Positions 5,672-6,913 of a stretch of 6,913 nt of DNA are shown piece after piece (the first letter of the stretch is position 1; each line of letters opens with the position of its first letter). The stretch lies in the NCBI GenBank assembly GCA_016211095.1, contig JACQSW010000102.1:1-6913 (forward strand), given 5' to 3'. The translations under genes were made by a program, and so were the position numbers. The notes beneath the pieces were generated by a model. The model saw nothing but the letters and a program-made list of their open reading frames with translations, was not told the origin of the DNA and searched no databases. This DNA is from Candidatus Woesearchaeota archaeon (lineage in GTDB: Archaea > Nanobdellota > Nanobdellia > SCGC-AAA011-G17 > GW2011-AR17).

Positions 5672-6016
5672 TTTGTATCCAAACTTTTTATTATATTTGT
5701 CGTGATCAACTATATCAAGAACAAATGCGATGATTTCAATTTCAGTTTCATCATTCGTTAAAGTGTATAACATTCGCAAAAAGTTTGATAATTCGACCCG
5801 AAACAAATTTGTAACTCCATATTTAAGTTTATATTCTTCAGGGATTTTATCTTTAGCAATTGGTTGACCCTAATGGGGATTTGCTTTAATCAAATCTCTC
5901 TTTTTCTCAATAGCATTAAGTATACTCTTCTCAATTTTAGAATCCGCAGCAAATTGATTTAGTAGTTTATATGCTTCTTCAGCTTCGGGAGAAAGAACAA
6001 CGCGAACAGGCTTCAC
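5663..6016 (-). pseudogene. RelE/ParE-like toxin gene interrupted by an in-frame TAG
   Basis: Reading from GTG at 6016 to TAA at 5663 gives 117 codons whose only break is TAG at 5870-5872 (codon 49). Both sides look like one archaeal RelE/ParE-superfamily toxin. The N-terminal part (RVVLSPEAEEAYKLL, a helical hairpin, KRDLIKANPH) meets GQPIAKDKIPEEYKLKYGV, then NLFRVELSNFLRMLYTLT and EIIAFVLDIVDHDKYNKKFGY at the C-terminus. These are the family's core strand and the usual DH..Y end. At the broken position relatives generally have an aromatic residue (NP-aromatic-YG-like), so one change of TAT or TAC to TAG explains it. The GTG overlaps the antitoxin TGA as GTGA and has GAGG nine bases upstream, fitting coupled translation. 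Active, it would be an mRNA interferase or gyrase poison. Here it is probably dead, unless the TAG is read through. Confidence 0.72.
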
Positions 6017-6273
6017 AGTTCAAGGCCTCTTGCAATTGCCCGGTTCATATTGGTATTTGTATTGTGTATCCAAGTAATTCCTTTTAATAAAAAGAATATT
6101 TTGTTGCTTTTTTCAAGATAGTCAAGGATAACCATTAAAGTATTATGATTTACTTGTTTTGGTAATTTTCTTTTTAGTTCGGCGATAGTAATTACGCTTT
6201 CATCCATATTTTTGAGCACATCTTCTACCATAAGAACAGTGTTTAATGTTGGCGAATGTTCTAATACTTGCAT
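6013..6273 (-). CDS. Winged-helix antitoxin/autorepressor of the RelE-like toxin
   Basis: An 86-residue protein (89 if a GTG at 6282 is used) beginning MQVLEHSPTLNTVLMVEDVL. Its core is a winged helix: a first helix near 14-22, ESVITIAELKRKLPKQV (helix 2 and turn), HNTLMVILDYLEKSNK as recognition helix, and the wing KIFFLLKGITWIHN. The tail NRAIARGLEL should contact the toxin. The pattern of small HSPTL...KG..WI proteins encoded directly before a RelE/ParE-like toxin is a recurrent archaeal toxin-antitoxin arrangement, from memory. Its role would be to bind and neutralise the toxin and repress the shared promoter. ATG at 6273 is preferred because GTGAT lies four bases upstream as a partial ribosome site; the GTG start would lie inside that site. 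The gene is intact although its toxin is broken, and it is AT-rich compared with the exporter genes, which hints at transfer. Confidence 0.78.
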   Translation of the reverse strand: MQVLEHSPTLNTVLMVEDVLKNMDESVITIAELKRKLPKQVNHNTLMVILDYLEKSNKIFFLLKGITWIHNTNTNMNRAIARGLEL

Positions 6274-6284
6274 TTTTATCACTT

Positions 6285-6299
6285 TTAGTTATTAACTAA
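6285..6299. promoter_or_regulatory. 15-bp palindromic operator of the toxin-antitoxin promoter
   Basis: TTAGTTATTAACTAA is a perfect inverted repeat centred on 6292. It lies between the TATA box and the antitoxin start, at or just after the expected transcription start near 6298. Binding there would block transcription, the usual autorepression of toxin-antitoxin operons. Confidence 0.5.
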
Positions 6300-6314
6300 T
6301 AACTATTAGATATT
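6298..6314. promoter_or_regulatory. Second, imperfect palindrome in the toxin-antitoxin promoter
   Basis: AATAACTA-T-TAGATATT is a 17-bp inverted repeat with one mismatch that abuts the first operator. It covers the predicted start point and carries another TAACT half-site, suggesting cooperative binding of two repressor dimers. Confidence 0.38.
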
Positions 6315-6319
6315 AACTG

Positions 6320-6329
6320 TTATATAAAT
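6320..6329 (-). promoter_or_regulatory. TATA box of the toxin-antitoxin operon, flanked by an inverted repeat
   Basis: The minus strand reads ATTTATATAA, preceded by a CTAAAAC that could act as BRE. The start should fall near 6298, giving a leader of about 25 bases to the ATG. Eight-base arms TAACTGTT (6314-6321) and AACAGTTA (6340-6347) flank the box, so a bound repressor could also hinder TBP/TFB. Confidence 0.55.
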
Positions 6330-6377
6330 GTTTTAGCTAAACAGTTACGGATACTTTGGCGGCTCGTTTTTTTGTAT

Positions 6378-6902
6378 TTACCACGTGTCGTGATGGACAA
6401 CTCCTTTGATGTTTAGAAGCTCTTTTTTATTTAGTTTTTCAGATGGATCTGCGTAACCTATTGGTATTATTGTTATTGGGGTAATATGGGGTGGGAGGCT
6501 TAATATTTTTCTTATCTCTTTTTCCACTTCTGGGTGTGTTTGCTTGAAGCCTGTGACATAAACTGCCCCTAATCCTAAATCGTGGGCTGCTAATAGGATG
6601 TTTTGTGTTGCTACGACCCCGTCCTCTATCCATCTTGTTGGGGATTTTTTTGTGTCCACGCAAACAGCTATAGAAATTGGAGCAGTTAGTATGTGCTGGT
6701 CGTTGCCTTCCCCTTTTAGTTTGGCTAGCCTTATTTTTGATTCTTCCCTTGTTATGAGAACGAAGTGCCATGGCTGGCAATTCTGCGAGGAGGGGGCGTT
6801 AACCGCGCATTCTATCAATTTGTTGACTATTTTTTCTGGGATAGCTTTTTTTAGGAAAAGCCTTCTCGACCTCCTAGTTTTAATGCATTCAACAGTTTCC
6901 AT
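6378..6902 (-). CDS. Nitroreductase-family FMN-dependent oxidoreductase
   Basis: A complete 174-residue member of the short nitroreductase family, cytoplasmic, normally dimeric FMN enzymes that use NAD(P)H to reduce nitro compounds, quinones or similar electron acceptors; the real substrate cannot be told. Visible hallmarks are the phosphate-binding basic motif KTRRSRRLF (8-16), the FMN-binding APSSQNCQPWHFV (36-48), the helix-strand DGVVATQNILLAAHDLGLGA (94-113) with GLGAVYVTGF, the IPIGYADP turn (146-153) and a C-terminal VVHHDTW matching the family's usual end. ATG at 6902 is near the right edge, so only 11 upstream bases (CTTTTACTTTT) are visible and its promoter is out of view. It ends 76 bases before the toxin-antitoxin TATA box with no T-tract terminator, so some read-through into that unit is possible. 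There is no obvious functional link to the other genes. Confidence 0.92.
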   Translation of the reverse strand: METVECIKTRRSRRLFLKKAIPEKIVNKLIECAVNAPSSQNCQPWHFVLITREESKIRLAKLKGEGNDQHILTAPISIAVCVDTKKSPTRWIEDGVVATQNILLAAHDLGLGAVYVTGFKQTHPEVEKEIRKILSLPPHITPITIIPIGYADPSEKLNKKELLNIKGVVHHDTW

Positions 6903-6913
6903 AAAAGTAAAAG

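Noticed and set aside
6439..6780. Minus-strand frame of 113 codons inside the nitroreductase
   Set aside because: An alternative frame of a gene with clear FMN-binding motifs; the product is Arg/Asn/Pro-rich with no signal.
1..6913. CRISPR array or long tandem repeats
   Set aside because: No regularly spaced repeat of 20 bases or more was seen anywhere in the window.

Overview
The window looks archaeal. AT-rich TATA elements sit about 25-30 bases before first-gene start codons, which suggests leaderless or short-leader transcripts. Downstream genes in operons instead have clear Shine-Dalgarno sequences. The protein types are also archaeal: a COG1361-like exported protein inside an ABC exporter operon, a HTH_45-type winged helix protein, and an archaeal type of winged-helix/RelE toxin-antitoxin pair. 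Together with the moderate-to-low GC and tight packing, this would suit a DPANN-type genome (Woesearchaeota/Pacearchaeota-like) or another little-studied archaeon. That placement is inference only; no rRNA or marker gene is present.

Layout: (1) 27-1298, minus strand, a 423-aa unrecognised protein anchored by a membrane helix at each end, with a coiled coil and a Cys-containing central region, driven by its own TATA box. (2) 1299-1538, intergenic: that promoter, a GC-rich stretch ending in a hairpin plus GGAGTCAC that resembles the right end/omega-RNA of an IS200/IS605-family (TnpB) element with no transposase left, and an A/T-tract terminator. (3) 1539-4569, minus strand, a three-gene operon for a MacB/LolCDE-type ABC exporter: ATPase, then a secreted, C-terminally anchored COG1361-like protein, then the FtsX/MacB permease. 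(4) 4570-4661, a divergent promoter region with one symmetric TATA element and a 13-bp palindrome. (5) 4662-5627, plus strand, a seven-helix membrane protein and a small winged-helix regulator, in the same frame and separated only by one TAA and six A's. (6) 5663-6273, minus strand, a toxin-antitoxin pair: an intact winged-helix antitoxin overlapping a RelE/ParE-like toxin gene interrupted by an in-frame TAG. Its promoter carries an array of AGTTA/TAACT half-sites. (7) 6378-6902, minus strand, a complete nitroreductase-family flavoprotein.

Working model (inference): the ATPase and permease form a mechanotransmission-type exporter or extractor, and the COG1361 protein is its extracytoplasmic partner or client. 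The divergent 7TM + winged-helix pair could be a membrane sensor and regulator for the locus. The toxin-antitoxin module is separate, and looks like an acquired unit whose toxin is now inactive or recoded.
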